From assembly GCF_004340875.1 (NCBI RefSeq), contig NZ_SLXQ01000004.1:1-64000 (forward strand): DNA of 64,000 nt, given 5' to 3'. This DNA is from Tamaricihabitans halophyticus (GTDB lineage: Bacteria; Actinomycetota; Actinomycetes; Mycobacteriales; Pseudonocardiaceae). The notes under the pieces are model-generated. The model was not told the origin of the DNA. It did no database searches and saw nothing but the letters and a program-made list of their open reading frames with translations. The position numbers and the translations under genes were made by a program. How positions within the stretch are numbered: position 1 is the first letter of the stretch; each line of letters starts with the position of its first letter. Below are positions 1-8,645 of the stretch, piece after piece.

Positions 1-3000
1 CATCAACAGCCGGCGCATCCACAGCCGAAAGACGCGCCAACTGGCGGTCCAGAGCTTCAGCCGACTTCGCCGACACCACCCACGGCACCAACCCCGGCAC
101 CTCGCGAGTCACCGGCGGAACCAGCACAGGCTCACCCTGCTCGAGAATCACATGCGCGTTCGTCCCGCTGATACCAAACGAGGACACCGCGGCACGCCGC
201 GGTCGATCGGCGACCGGCCAGTCCCGATGATCAGTAACCACTTCGACCGCGCCGGCCGTCCAGTCCACATGCGAGGATGGCCTGTCGACGTGCAAGGTGG
301 CCGGAACCTGCCCGTGCCGCATGGCCATTATCATCTTGATGACGCCACCAACCCCGGCTGCTGCCTGGGTATGGCCTAGGTTGGATTTCAGCGATCCCAG
401 AAGTACTGGAGTGCTTCGTTGCTGGCCGTAGGTCGCGAGCACTGCCTGTGCCTCAATCGGATCGCCGAGCGTGGTGCCAGTGCCATGTCCTTCAACCACA
501 TCGACATCGCTCGCCGACAACCCGGCCGTCCCCAACGCATCCCGGATGACTCGCTGCTGCGCGGGGCCATTCGGCGCGGTGAGCCCGTTGGAGGAACCGT
601 CCTGATTGATCGCCGAACCGCGCAGGACAGCGAGTACCGGATAGCCCAACCGTTCAGCGTCCGAGCGGCGCGCCAATGCCAGTACACCGACGCCCTCGGA
701 CCAACCCGTTCCGTCCGCCGCATCGGCGAACGCCTTACAGCGGCCGTCCGGCGCCAGACCACGCTGCCGAGCGAACTCGATGAACACCTGCGGTGTCGAC
801 ATCACCGCGACCCCGCCCGCCAACGCGAGATCGCATTCCCCTGAACGCAATGCCTGAGCCGCAAGATGCAACGAAACCAAGGAGGAGGAGCAAGCAGTGT
901 CGACGGTGATGGCCGGGCCCTCGAGGCCGAGCAGGTAGGAAATCCGTCCGGTTGCGACACTGCCAGCCGCGCCCGTACCCAGATAACCCTCGAGCTCCTG
1001 CGGCACCTGGTCATAGCCGGTCGAGTAGTCGTGGAACATGACGCCGGCGAACACGCCGGTTCGACTACCCCGTAGCAGCGTCGGGTCGATACCGCCGGAT
1101 TCCAATGCTTCCCAGGATGCTTCCAGCAGCAGCCGCTGTTGCGGATCCATCACCAAGGCTTCGCCCGGCGCGATACCGAAGAACCGGGCATCAAAGTCGG
1201 CTACCCCGTCAAGGAAACCGCCCCAGCGGGTATAGGTCGTACCGCTGTCATGAGCATCTGGTTCGGCGAACAGCGAATTCAGGTCCCAACCGCGGTCCCG
1301 AGGGAACGCCGAGCGGACCTCGCCGCCCTCGCTCACCAGCCGCCACAGCTGGTCAGGCGTCTCCACGGCGCCCGGGTATCGACAGCTCATGCCAACGATC
1401 ACCACTGGGTCATCGTGCTGAGGCGGCAGGCTCTGGCGCGGTACGGCCGCGGCCTCGACCTTGGTGGTTTCGATTCCCAGCTCGGCACGCAGCAGGTCAA
1501 CTACCGCGTTCGCCGTTGGGTGGTCGAATGCGACCGTGGCAGGCAGATCCAGCCCGGTTGCTTCGGCAAGCTTGTTCCGCAGCAGCACCGCCGTGAGCGA
1601 GGTGAGCCCGAGTTCCTTGAACGCGCGATCGGCCACTACGTCCTCGGCGCTAGTGACATTGCCACGCTCCGCCGCGGCCCCTGCGGAGGCGAGTGCCGGG
1701 ACCGACTCGACTGCCGCACCGAGCACCGCGGCCACTTCGGTGCGTACCAGGTCAAGCAACAGCTCATCTTGCCGTGTGGGAGAGACCGCGACGAGCCGCG
1801 CGGCCAGCTCGTCGCGAACCGAATCGTTTCCCGCCGTCCAAGCCACGTTCTCCCCGGCCGATTCGCGGCGGACTGTCAGTAGTGGTTCGGCGCCGACCGG
1901 GCCGGGCGCCACAACGAACCGACCTTCGCCCGCAGCCCCGGCGACGGTCAGCGCGGCGTCGAACAGCGCGAGGCCCTCGGCTACGGGCAACGCATCCGCG
2001 CGCCACGGTGCACTTGCCAGATACACCCCACCCTGCCGGCGGACCAGCCGCGCGTCGGCCGCGGCCGCCACGGCACGGTCCGGGCCGGCGGCACCAAGCA
2101 CCTCGCCAACGCCGGTCACCACCGCTAGCTGGGTTGGCCCCGCCAACCCGCACAACGCGGCAACGCCTTCCTCTGACGAACAGTGCACCACAAGCGCGAC
2201 GGGCCCGGTTGTCTCCGCGGCGACGGCAGCCGCTGTCCACCGGTCGGTTAGCTGACCAGCGACGGTGCGCACCTCCGCGCCCAGCTCGGTCAACCGCGAG
2301 ACCAGCGCCTCATCGCCTACCTCGGTGCCGACCATGAGCAACCTGCGAACGCCGTGCCCAGCAACCAGATGGTTCGCGATGGCCGCACCCACCGGCCCAC
2401 CCGCGCCGGTCAGCAGCACCACATCATCGGCCCGCAGCTCCCGGACGGCCCCCATGGAAAGCCTGGCCAGTTGCGGTACCTGCGCCACCCCATCCCGGAC
2501 TAGCACGCAGGCCTCGCCCGACTCGACGTAACCGTCGAGCTCGTCCCTCGGCACGACCGGTCGATCGGTGTCCACCAGCACCAGCCGGTTCGGGAAGCTC
2601 GCCTGCAACGCGCGCAACCGGGCCCATTCCGGATCGGCGAGGAAACCCGTGTCAACGGCGTCGCTGGTGACAACCGCCAGCACGGTTCCACCGAATCGTT
2701 CGTCGGCGAGCCAGTCCCGCACCCGATCGGCCAATCCGTCGGTCGCGCAGGCGGCTACGCCGTCGCTGCCAGGCGCGGTATCGAAAGCGGTCCACCGCAG
2801 TGGCACACTCCGCTCGGCTGCCAGCAGCGGAGCCTGAGACATCGCGTAGAGGCCGTCGACGTATCCGGCGCCGACCGCGAGCAGCCGGCGGGAGAGCCCG
2901 TCCAGTTCGCGGCGCGGGATCTTGCCTGACGGGGTGCGCGGCACCCGCGCGATCGCATGCACTTCCTCGGGAACCTTGTAGTACGACAACCGTTCTCGGC

Positions 3001-4405
3001 ATATCGCGAACAACCGCTGCGGATCCACGCCCTCGGGCTCCGGCACCACCAGTGCTATTGGCACCTGCCCGAGCACCTCATGCGCCTTGGCCGCCACGGC
3101 CACGTCCGCGACCCCCGGTACGTGGCGGAGCACCTCTTCGACCTCGCCGGGATGAATATTCTCCCCGCCACGGATGATGAGCTCTTTCAGTCGCCCGGTG
3201 ATCGTCACGTAGCCGGATTCGTCCCGGCGAGCCAGATCTCCGGTGTGATGCCAACCGTCCTGCGGCGCCACCGCGCCGACCTCCGGGTCGTAGTAGCCGA
3301 GCATCACACTTGGCGCATTCACCCAGATCTCGCCTTCGGCGCCCGGGGGCACGTCGACTCCGGTCGACGGGTCAACAAGGCGCAGCGACAGGCCAGGAAG
3401 CGGAACACCACAGGAGCCAGCCACCCGGTCGCCCGCTGGCCAGTTGGTCACGATCGGACCGTTGGTCTCCGTAGAGCCATAGTGTTCCAGCAGCTCGACG
3501 CCGAAGGTCTCGCGGAACGACTTCCACAGCCCGTCGCCAGTCGGCGAGCCGGCGGTCAGCGCCAATCGCAGCGAGGTATCCACCCCGCCCCGCTCCCTGG
3601 CGGCAACCAGTAGCTGGTGGTACATCGTCGGCACGGCCACCATCAGCGTGAACGGCTGCTCGGTCAACAGTTCGACAACTTCACCGGCCGCGAAAGCATC
3701 CATGATGTACGCGGTAGCACCGAGTGCGGTGAGACCGATTGCGCCGAGGTTGTGGCCCATGCTGTGCGAGAGCGGTAGCGGCCACAACACCCTGTCGTTC
3801 TCGGAAATCCCGACGATTGAGGAATAGCAGCTGGCAATCGTCCACATCGAGCTGCGGGTGGTGGACAGCACTCCTTTGGGGCGTCCGGTAGTGCCCGAGG
3901 TGAACAACAGGTACGCGGGCTCATCCAGGCCTAGATCATCACGCGGCGACTCGGGCGCGGACGTTTCCGCCAGCTCCTCGAAGGAGAGCACTCCGGCCGG
4001 GCGGTTAGCGCCGGTTGCGACCACCGTGCAGCCGGCAGCCACACGCAGCACCTGCGGCAGCCGGCTTTCATCGGTGAGCACCACGCCCGCCTTGCTTTCG
4101 GCAAGCACATGCGCGAGTTCGGCGTCGCTGATCCGTGGGTTCACCGGCACGCACACGGCACTTGCTCGGGCGACGGCGTGGTATCCCTCGATCATCTCGA
4201 CGCGGTTGCCGAGGTGGATCGCCACCCGATCACCCCGGTTGACGCCCAACGCGGCCAGCTGGCCAGCAAGGCACCCAGTGCGCCGCTCCAACTCCGCGAA
4301 ACTCACCGAACGCCGCGAGTCCAGGTACGCGGTCCTGTCGCCAGCACGCGCCGCCTGCGCACGGATGAGCTCGGGCAACGGGCGGATCAGATCGGTGCGC
4401 AGCAC
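1..4405 (-). CDS. Type I modular polyketide synthase, loading module plus KS of module 1 (3' end outside window)
   Basis: The gene runs off the left edge, leaving 1,468 codons. An acyl-CoA-ligase (CoL) domain covers about residues 1-490, with SGTTGRPKG near residue 168 and the C-terminal SGKIPRRE lysine motif near 490. A ketoreductase-like domain follows (about 640-860), with a GAGGPVG nucleotide loop but no catalytic Ser or Tyr. The ACP has phosphopantetheine Ser936 in LGLTSLTAV and an insertion of about 20 residues before it. The KS has TACSSS (Cys1172), EGHGTGT and SNLGH and looks active. The CoL-reductase-ACP order is that of starter modules of the FkbB/RapA/RifA type, which activate a carboxylic acid. 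GTG start at 4405 is chosen because the protein then begins VLRTDLIRPLPEL as in that family, with GAGGGA upstream. The chorismatase next door should supply the acid. Confidence 0.95.
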   Translation of the reverse strand, partial: MLRTDLIRPLPELIRAQAARAGDRTAYLDSRRSVSFAELERRTGCLAGQLAALGVNRGDRVAIHLGNRVEMIEGYHAVARASAVCVPVNPRISDAELAHVLAESKAGVVLTDESRLPQVLRVAAGCTVVATGANRPAGVLSFEELAETSAPESPRDDLGLDEPAYLLFTSGTTGRPKGVLSTTRSSMWTIASCYSSIVGISENDRVLWPLPLSHSMGHNLGAIGLTALGATAYIMDAFAAGEVVELLTEQPFTLMVAVPTMYHQLLVAARERGGVDTSLRLALTAGSPTGDGLWKSFRETFGVELLEHYGSTETNGPIVTNWPAGDRVAGSCGVPLPGLSLRLVDPSTGVDVPPGAEGEIWVNAPSVMLGYYDPEVGAVAPQDGWHHTGDLARRDESGYVTITGRLKELIIRGGENIHPGEVEEVLRHVPGVADVAVAAKAHEVLGQVPIALVVPEPEGVDPQRLFAICRERLSYYKVPEEVHAIARVPRTPSGKIPRRELDGLSRRLLAVGAGYVDGLYAMSQAPLLAAERSVPLRWTAFDTAPGSDGVAACATDGLADRVRDWLADERFGGTVLAVVTSDAVDTGFLADPEWARLRALQASFPNRLVLVDTDRPVVPRDELDGYVESGEACVLVRDGVAQVPQLARLSMGAVRELRADDVVLLTGAGGPVGAAIANHLVAGHGVRRLLMVGTEVGDEALVSRLTELGAEVRTVAGQLTDRWTAAAVAAETTGPVALVVHCSSEEGVAALCGLAGPTQLAVVTGVGEVLGAAGPDRAVAAAADARLVRRQGGVYLASAPWRADALPVAEGLALFDAALTVAGAAGEGRFVVAPGPVGAEPLLTVRRESAGENVAWTAGNDSVRDELAARLVAVSPTRQDELLLDLVRTEVAAVLGAAVESVPALASAGAAAERGNVTSAEDVVADRAFKELGLTSLTAVLLRNKLAEATGLDLPATVAFDHPTANAVVDLLRAELGIETTKVEAAAVPRQSLPPQHDDPVVIVGMSCRYPGAVETPDQLWRLVSEGGEVRSAFPRDRGWDLNSLFAEPDAHDSGTTYTRWGGFLDGVADFDARFFGIAPGEALVMDPQQRLLLEASWEALESGGIDPTLLRGSRTGVFAGVMFHDYSTGYDQVPQELEGYLGTGAAGSVATGRISYLLGLEGPAITVDTACSSSLVSLHLAAQALRSGECDLALAGGVAVMSTPQVFIEFARQRGLAPDGRCKAFADAADGTGWSEGVGVLALARRSDAERLGYPVLAVLRGSAINQDGSSNGLTAPNGPAQQRVIRDALGTAGLSASDVDVVEGHGTGTTLGDPIEAQAVLATYGQQRSTPVLLGSLKSNLGHTQAAAGVGGVIKMIMAMRHGQVPATLHVDRPSSHVDWTAGAVEVVTDHRDWPVADRPRRAAVSSFGISGTNAHVILEQGEPVLVPPVTREVPGLVPWVVSAKSAEALDRQLARLSAVDAPAVD

Positions 4406-4463
4406 TTCACCACTTCCCTCGGCAGGCCAGATCGGATATACCGAGAGGGTAGGTTTCGAGACA

Positions 4464-4479
4464 CTAGGGGTTGTCCTGC
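4464..4479. promoter_or_regulatory. Imperfect CTAGGG operator-like site in the PKS/chorismatase divergent promoter
   Basis: CTAGGGGTTGTCCTGC matches 11 of 16 positions of CTVGGGAWWTCCCBAG, the PimM-type PAS-LuxR operator as I recall it. It lies just upstream of a weak minus-strand promoter: TATATC at 4440-4435, with a -35 region near 4463-4458, reading into the PKS. A much better copy lies in the other divergent promoter at 11098. Confidence 0.4.
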
Positions 4480-4504
4480 ATTATTTCGCGGCGACCCCAG
4501 TAAT

Positions 4505-4523
4505 ACCCCTATACACACCCCTA
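4505..4523 (+). promoter_or_regulatory. ACCCCTA heptamer direct repeat upstream of the chorismatase gene
   Basis: ACCCCTA occurs at 4505-4511 and again at 4517-4523, 12 bp apart. The same heptamer lies inverted (TAGGGGT) at 4465-4471, inside the CTAGGG site. A TATACA at 4510-4515 between the direct copies could be a -10 element. This 194-bp intergenic region is the only place from which the PKS and the starter-acid genes can both be started. Confidence 0.35.
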
Positions 4524-4599
4524 AACGATTCACCGGCGCTCACTCATGCACTAATCGTTGGGTGGTAAACCACGAACAGCAGCTTGCTATGGGTGAGTT

Positions 4600-5637
4600 A
4601 TGACGAGCACGTTACCGGTGGTCAACGCACCAACCGTGGCCTTGCAGAGCATCGGCGCCGACACCTCGGCGCCGATCGGCCGCCATCTTCTCGGCGTAGT
4701 GAATTTCACCGACAAGTCTAGTGAAATCACCATTGACAAGGCCTGCCCACGTGTTTCGGTAAACCTGGCGGAAACAGTTGGCGATGGTTTCGCTGAAGTG
4801 TGGACTACCGCACGGCCGGTAACTACCGGTCAATTCGGCACGATTTCTTGGGCAAGCGACGGCGAATTCTTCTTCGGCGCCTTCCACATCCCCGAGCTGC
4901 CCCAGTACGCCGAAGCGACCGAGGCGAGCTATACCGAAGTCCTCGAGCTCACCGAGTCACTCGGCTACCGGCCATTTCGGATCTGGCACTACATCAGCGG
5001 CCTGAACGAGCCCAACGCGGCAGGGCTCGAGACCTACCGGGACTTCTGCCTTGGTCGGGCCCGAGTACTCGAGCGATCCGGCATCACTCACGATATGCCG
5101 GCGGCCACGGTTATCGGTGCACACGGCGGCGGGATCGTCTGCTACTTACTGGCAAGGCGCCGCGGAGCCCACGTCAACCTGGAAAACCCTCGGCAGGTAC
5201 CGGCTTACCACTACCCAGCGCGATACGGTCCCAAATCGCCGAACTTCGCCCGCGCCACGCACCTCACCGCTGCGGACGGTTCGACCTTCCTCTACGTATC
5301 CGGGACCGCGAGCATCCTCGGGCACCGCAGTATGCACCCCGGCGACGTAGCCGCCCAGACTCGCTTGGCGCTGGACAACGTCGGCTATGTCATCGGCCCT
5401 GGAAACCTCTTCGCGCATGACCTCAACGCCGGTCAAGGCCTCGCCGATCTCACCGCGGTGAAGGTATACGTCCGGCACCGCGCGGATCTGCCCGTGGTAC
5501 GGGAGATCTGCCGCGCCACCCTGCCCGAATCCGCCGATGTGGTTTACCTCAACGCCGATATCTGCCGATCCGACCTGCTCGTCGAACTCGAGGGCATCGC
5601 GCCCCAGCAGCTCGCGACGAGCGGGAGCCCCCAGTGA
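4600..5637 (+). CDS. Chorismatase, FkbO/RapK/Hyg5 family (predicted 3-hydroxybenzoate synthase)
   Basis: A 345-residue protein, the normal family length, which hydrolyses chorismate to pyruvate plus a cyclic acid used as polyketide starter. FkbO/RapK members yield the dihydroxycyclohexadiene acid and Hyg5 members yield 3-hydroxybenzoate. Visible family features are the AHGGG loop (174-178), SGTASI (234-239) and ADICR (319-323). Gly235 and Cys322 are 87 residues apart, the same spacing as Gly240 and Cys327, which I recall as Hyg5-type determinants, so 3-hydroxybenzoate is favoured. The ATG at 4600 follows GGGTGAG. The stop overlaps the next start (GTGA), so translation is probably coupled to the DAHP synthase. 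Codon 183 is a TTA. The product specificity is an inference and was not tested by alignment. Confidence 0.93.
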   Translation: MTSTLPVVNAPTVALQSIGADTSAPIGRHLLGVVNFTDKSSEITIDKACPRVSVNLAETVGDGFAEVWTTARPVTTGQFGTISWASDGEFFFGAFHIPELPQYAEATEASYTEVLELTESLGYRPFRIWHYISGLNEPNAAGLETYRDFCLGRARVLERSGITHDMPAATVIGAHGGGIVCYLLARRRGAHVNLENPRQVPAYHYPARYGPKSPNFARATHLTAADGSTFLYVSGTASILGHRSMHPGDVAAQTRLALDNVGYVIGPGNLFAHDLNAGQGLADLTAVKVYVRHRADLPVVREICRATLPESADVVYLNADICRSDLLVELEGIAPQQLATSGSPQ

Positions 5638-6842
5638 CCGCGGCACCGCCAACCATCGAGGAATGGGCTCGGCTGCCAGCGGAACAGCAACCAGACTGGC
5701 GTAGCCACCCCGCACACGGCAGGGTTCGGACAAAACTCGCCGAAGCACCGGCACTGGTATTCCCCGAAGAGCTTCGCGCACTGCGCGCCGGATTGGCCGA
5801 AGTCGCCGCAGGGCGCGCGGTAGCGCTGCAGGCAGGCGACTGCGCGGAGAGTTTCTACGAGAGCACCGCCGAGCACGTCGCGGGCAAGCTCGCCGCACTC
5901 GAATCGCTCGCGACGCATTTCGCTGACCGAGCCGGTATTCCGGTGCTGCGAATCGGCCGGCTCGGCGGGCAGTTCGGTAAACCACGGTCCGCACCTACCG
6001 AATCCGTGGACGGAGAGGACCTGCTGGCTTTTCACGGCCACCTGGTCAACTCCGAGATCCCCTCCCCGGCGGGCCGTCGTCCCGACCCGCGTCGACTGCT
6101 GTGGGGGTACCAGTTCGCCAGCGAGGCACAACGAGCGATGCGCCGGCTACGCGAAACCGGTGAGCCGGTGGCCGAGTCCATAAACCCTGGCCCCTGGTCC
6201 AGTCATGACGCGCTCGTCCTCGACTACGAAGGACCTTTGGTCCGCACCGATGAGGCAACCGGCGACCGCTACCTGGCCTCCACTCACCTGCCATGGCTCG
6301 GCGCGCGTACCGCCGACCTGGCCGGCGCGCATGTGGCACTGCTGAGCACGATCGTCAACCCGGTCGCGGTCAAGGTGAGTACCCGAATGACTCCAGCCGC
6401 GCTCATCGCCCTCTGCGCGGCACTTGACCCGGAGCGGGTACCTGGCCGACTGACGCTGATTCCTCGGATGGGCGCCACCACGATCGCGGCCGCACTTCCG
6501 CCGCTCGTGCGGGCGGTACGGTCCGCCGGCCACCCAGTCGTGTGGTTATCCGACCCCATGCACGGCAACACCATTCGTACCGCAAGTGGACGTAAAACCC
6601 GGTATCTGGACGCCATGGTCGCCGAGGCAAGCGCCTTCAACGTGCTGCTTAGCGCGCACGGCTCGCACCCCGGCGGGCTGCACCTGGAAACCGCGGCCGA
6701 AGCGGTGACCGAATGCGTCGGCGGATCCGTTGGTTCGGAACGAGAACTGGCGGATAACTACACCTCGCTATGCGATCCTCGACTGACAAGTGATCAGGCC
6801 ATCGCGCTGATCGACCGTGTCGCCGTAGAGCCGAAGGAGTAG
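5634..6842 (+). CDS. Class II 3-deoxy-D-arabino-heptulosonate 7-phosphate synthase
   Basis: Condenses phosphoenolpyruvate with erythrose 4-phosphate, the first step of the shikimate pathway. At 402 residues it is shorter than the housekeeping mycobacterial-type enzyme (about 460), as is common for copies inside biosynthetic clusters. Class II motifs include QAGDCAES with the metal-binding Cys70, the GGQFGKPRS phosphate-binding stretch, DPMHGNT and HGSHPGG. The GTG start overlaps the chorismatase stop by four bases, which ties chorismate supply to its consumption. A TTA codon is present at codon 305. The shortened N-terminus suggests loss of the extra regulatory elements of the housekeeping enzyme, which would fit constant flux to the starter acid; that part is inference. 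Confidence 0.93.
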   Translation: MTAAPPTIEEWARLPAEQQPDWRSHPAHGRVRTKLAEAPALVFPEELRALRAGLAEVAAGRAVALQAGDCAESFYESTAEHVAGKLAALESLATHFADRAGIPVLRIGRLGGQFGKPRSAPTESVDGEDLLAFHGHLVNSEIPSPAGRRPDPRRLLWGYQFASEAQRAMRRLRETGEPVAESINPGPWSSHDALVLDYEGPLVRTDEATGDRYLASTHLPWLGARTADLAGAHVALLSTIVNPVAVKVSTRMTPAALIALCAALDPERVPGRLTLIPRMGATTIAAALPPLVRAVRSAGHPVVWLSDPMHGNTIRTASGRKTRYLDAMVAEASAFNVLLSAHGSHPGGLHLETAAEAVTECVGGSVGSERELADNYTSLCDPRLTSDQAIALIDRVAVEPKE

Positions 6843-6845
6843 TCG

Positions 6846-7442
6846 ATGCAGGCACGCGAACTCAATATCCAGGGCGCGTACGTGTTCACTCCGGATATCC
6901 ACCGCGATGCGCGGGGTTTCTTCGTGTCTCCGCTACTGGACTCCGCGCTCACCGAGGCCGTGGGCCATTCGATGTTTCCCGTGCGGCAGATGAGCCTGAG
7001 TCAGTCGCGGCGTGGCGTCGTCCGCGGCGTGCATTACACCCGCACGCCGCCCGGCAATGGAAAGTTCGTCCATTGTCCCGCCGGCCGCGTCGTCGACTAC
7101 ATTGTCGACCTCCGGGTCGGTTCGCCCACGTTTGGCAACTGGGACAGCGTGGTGCTGGACAGGGAGACGTGCCGGTCGATATACCTGCCGGTTGGCCTCG
7201 GGCACGCCTTCGCCGCGTTGCGGGACGACACCGTCGTCTCCTACATGCTCACTGTCGAGTATGTCCCGGAAAACGAACTCGCGGTGTCCATCCTCGACCC
7301 CGAGCTCGGTATCGAACTACCCGCCGAGATCGAACCACAGCTGTCCGAACGCGACACCGCGGCCGAGTCGGTAGCCGCGGCCAAGGCCGCCGGCCGGCTA
7401 CCTGACTACGCCGAATGCCGAGCGATCGACGCCACGTTCTAA
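6846..7442 (+). CDS. dTDP-4-keto-6-deoxyhexose 3,5- or 5-epimerase (RmlC family)
   Basis: A 198-residue cupin of the RmlC family, acting on a dTDP-4-keto-6-deoxyhexose and turning a D-sugar into an L-sugar. Family features are RDARGFF (20-26), GVVRGVHYTR with catalytic His63, KFVHCPAGRVVDYIVDLR, and LPVGLGHAF. It starts 3 bp after the DAHP synthase stop, behind GAAGGAG, so it is in the same operon as the starter-acid genes. Because a 2,3-dehydratase and a 3-aminotransferase lie next door, C-3 will already carry no hydroxyl, and the enzyme probably acts mainly at C-5, like EvaD or DnmU. That assignment is from context. Confidence 0.88.
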   Translation: MQARELNIQGAYVFTPDIHRDARGFFVSPLLDSALTEAVGHSMFPVRQMSLSQSRRGVVRGVHYTRTPPGNGKFVHCPAGRVVDYIVDLRVGSPTFGNWDSVVLDRETCRSIYLPVGLGHAFAALRDDTVVSYMLTVEYVPENELAVSILDPELGIELPAEIEPQLSERDTAAESVAAAKAAGRLPDYAECRAIDATF

Positions 7443-7500
7443 GGCGAGTGGATACCACCTATGGCACCGACCCCGACACGTCGCCAGCGCGAAGCCAGGG

Positions 7501-8610
7501 TCACAGCGTGGACAGCACCTCACGCACCGCATGGATCACCTTGTCCTGCACATCCGCGGAAAGCGAGGGATACATCGGTAGCGAGAAGATCTCCTCCGCG
7601 AGTGCCTCGGTGACGGGAAGGGAGCCCGGCTGGTAGCCCAGCTTGGCGAAACCGGTCTGGGCATGCACCGGCCACGGGTAGCTGATGTTGAGGTTGATGT
7701 CGTAGCTCTTGAGCCGTGCCAGGATGTCGTCCCGGCGTGGGTGGCGCACCACGTAGACGTAATACACGTGGTCGTTGCCTGGCGTCACCGAGGGCAGCAC
7801 CAGATCGGTGTCTCCCAGCGCGCTGGCGTACCGAGCTGCGATGGCTTGCCGGTCCGCGATGTAAGTATCCAGTCTACGCAGCTTGCGGCGCAGGATCTCG
7901 GCCTGTACCTCGTCCAGCCTGCTGTTGTGCCCCGGAGTCTGCACGACAAAGTAGCGGTCTTCCATCCCGTAGAACCGCAGCCGGCGCACGGCATCGGCGG
8001 TTTCCTTGTCGTCGGTAAGGACCGCGCCGCCGTCGCCATAGGCACCAAGCACCTTCGTCGGATAGAACGAGTACGCGGCGGCATGACCGGTACTTCCGGC
8101 GACTACACCGTTGCGGCGGGCACCATGCGCCTGTGCGCAGTCCTCCAGAATCCGCAGCTCGTGTGTGGCGGCCAGCTCCATTAACGGCGCCATATCCACG
8201 CACTGGCCGTAAAGGTGCACCGGCAGAATCGCACGAGTTCGCTCGGTGATCGCGGCGGCGACCTGGTCGGTGTCCATCAGGTAGTCCGACTCACGGATGT
8301 CCACGAACACCGGGGTGGCGCCCATCGCGTCGATCGCGACCACCGTCGGAGCCGCGGTGTTCGATACGGTAATGACCTCGTCGCCCGGCTGAATGCCCAG
8401 TCCGCGTAGCGCCAACTCGATCGCGTTGGTGCCGTTGTCCACGCCGATGCCATGGGCAAGGCCGTGGTAATCAGCGAACTCGGCTTCGAACGAGCGCACG
8501 CTCTCGCCGAGCACCAGCTGGCCCGAGCCGAACACGGTCTCCACCGCGTCCAGAATGTCGGCACGCTCCTCGGCGTACTCCGGCAGGTAGTTCCACACCC
8601 GCACAGTCAT
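7501..8610 (-). CDS. DegT/DnrJ/EryC1-type sugar 3-aminotransferase
   Basis: PLP-dependent transaminase, 369 residues, of the family that aminates keto-deoxysugar nucleotides. The PLP lysine is Lys186 in SFYPTK, followed by [17 protein letters not shown] and EDCAQAHG are also present. The sequence reads like the EvaB/MegDII/DnmJ group, which aminate C-3 of a 2,6-dideoxy-3,4-diketo sugar. A GTG at 8649 overlaps the upstream stop (GTGA), but the ATG at 8610 has a GGAG eight bases upstream and gives the usual N-terminus, so it is preferred. It is the last gene of a three-gene minus-strand operon. Confidence 0.9.
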   Translation of the reverse strand: MTVRVWNYLPEYAEERADILDAVETVFGSGQLVLGESVRSFEAEFADYHGLAHGIGVDNGTNAIELALRGLGIQPGDEVITVSNTAAPTVVAIDAMGATPVFVDIRESDYLMDTDQVAAAITERTRAILPVHLYGQCVDMAPLMELAATHELRILEDCAQAHGARRNGVVAGSTGHAAAYSFYPTKVLGAYGDGGAVLTDDKETADAVRRLRFYGMEDRYFVVQTPGHNSRLDEVQAEILRRKLRRLDTYIADRQAIAARYASALGDTDLVLPSVTPGNDHVYYVYVVRHPRRDDILARLKSYDINLNISYPWPVHAQTGFAKLGYQPGSLPVTEALAEEIFSLPMYPSLSADVQDKVIHAVREVLSTL

Positions 8611-8645
8611 ACTCGCTGCTCCATTCCCATGACCCTTGTCCGCGT

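Noticed and set aside
419-2337. Long plus-strand open frames (for example 1139-1882 and 1461-2255) opposite the PKS
   Set aside because: Arg/Ser/Ala/Pro-rich translations without domains, antisense to a PKS whose KS, ACP and CoL motifs are intact; typical high-GC shadow frames.
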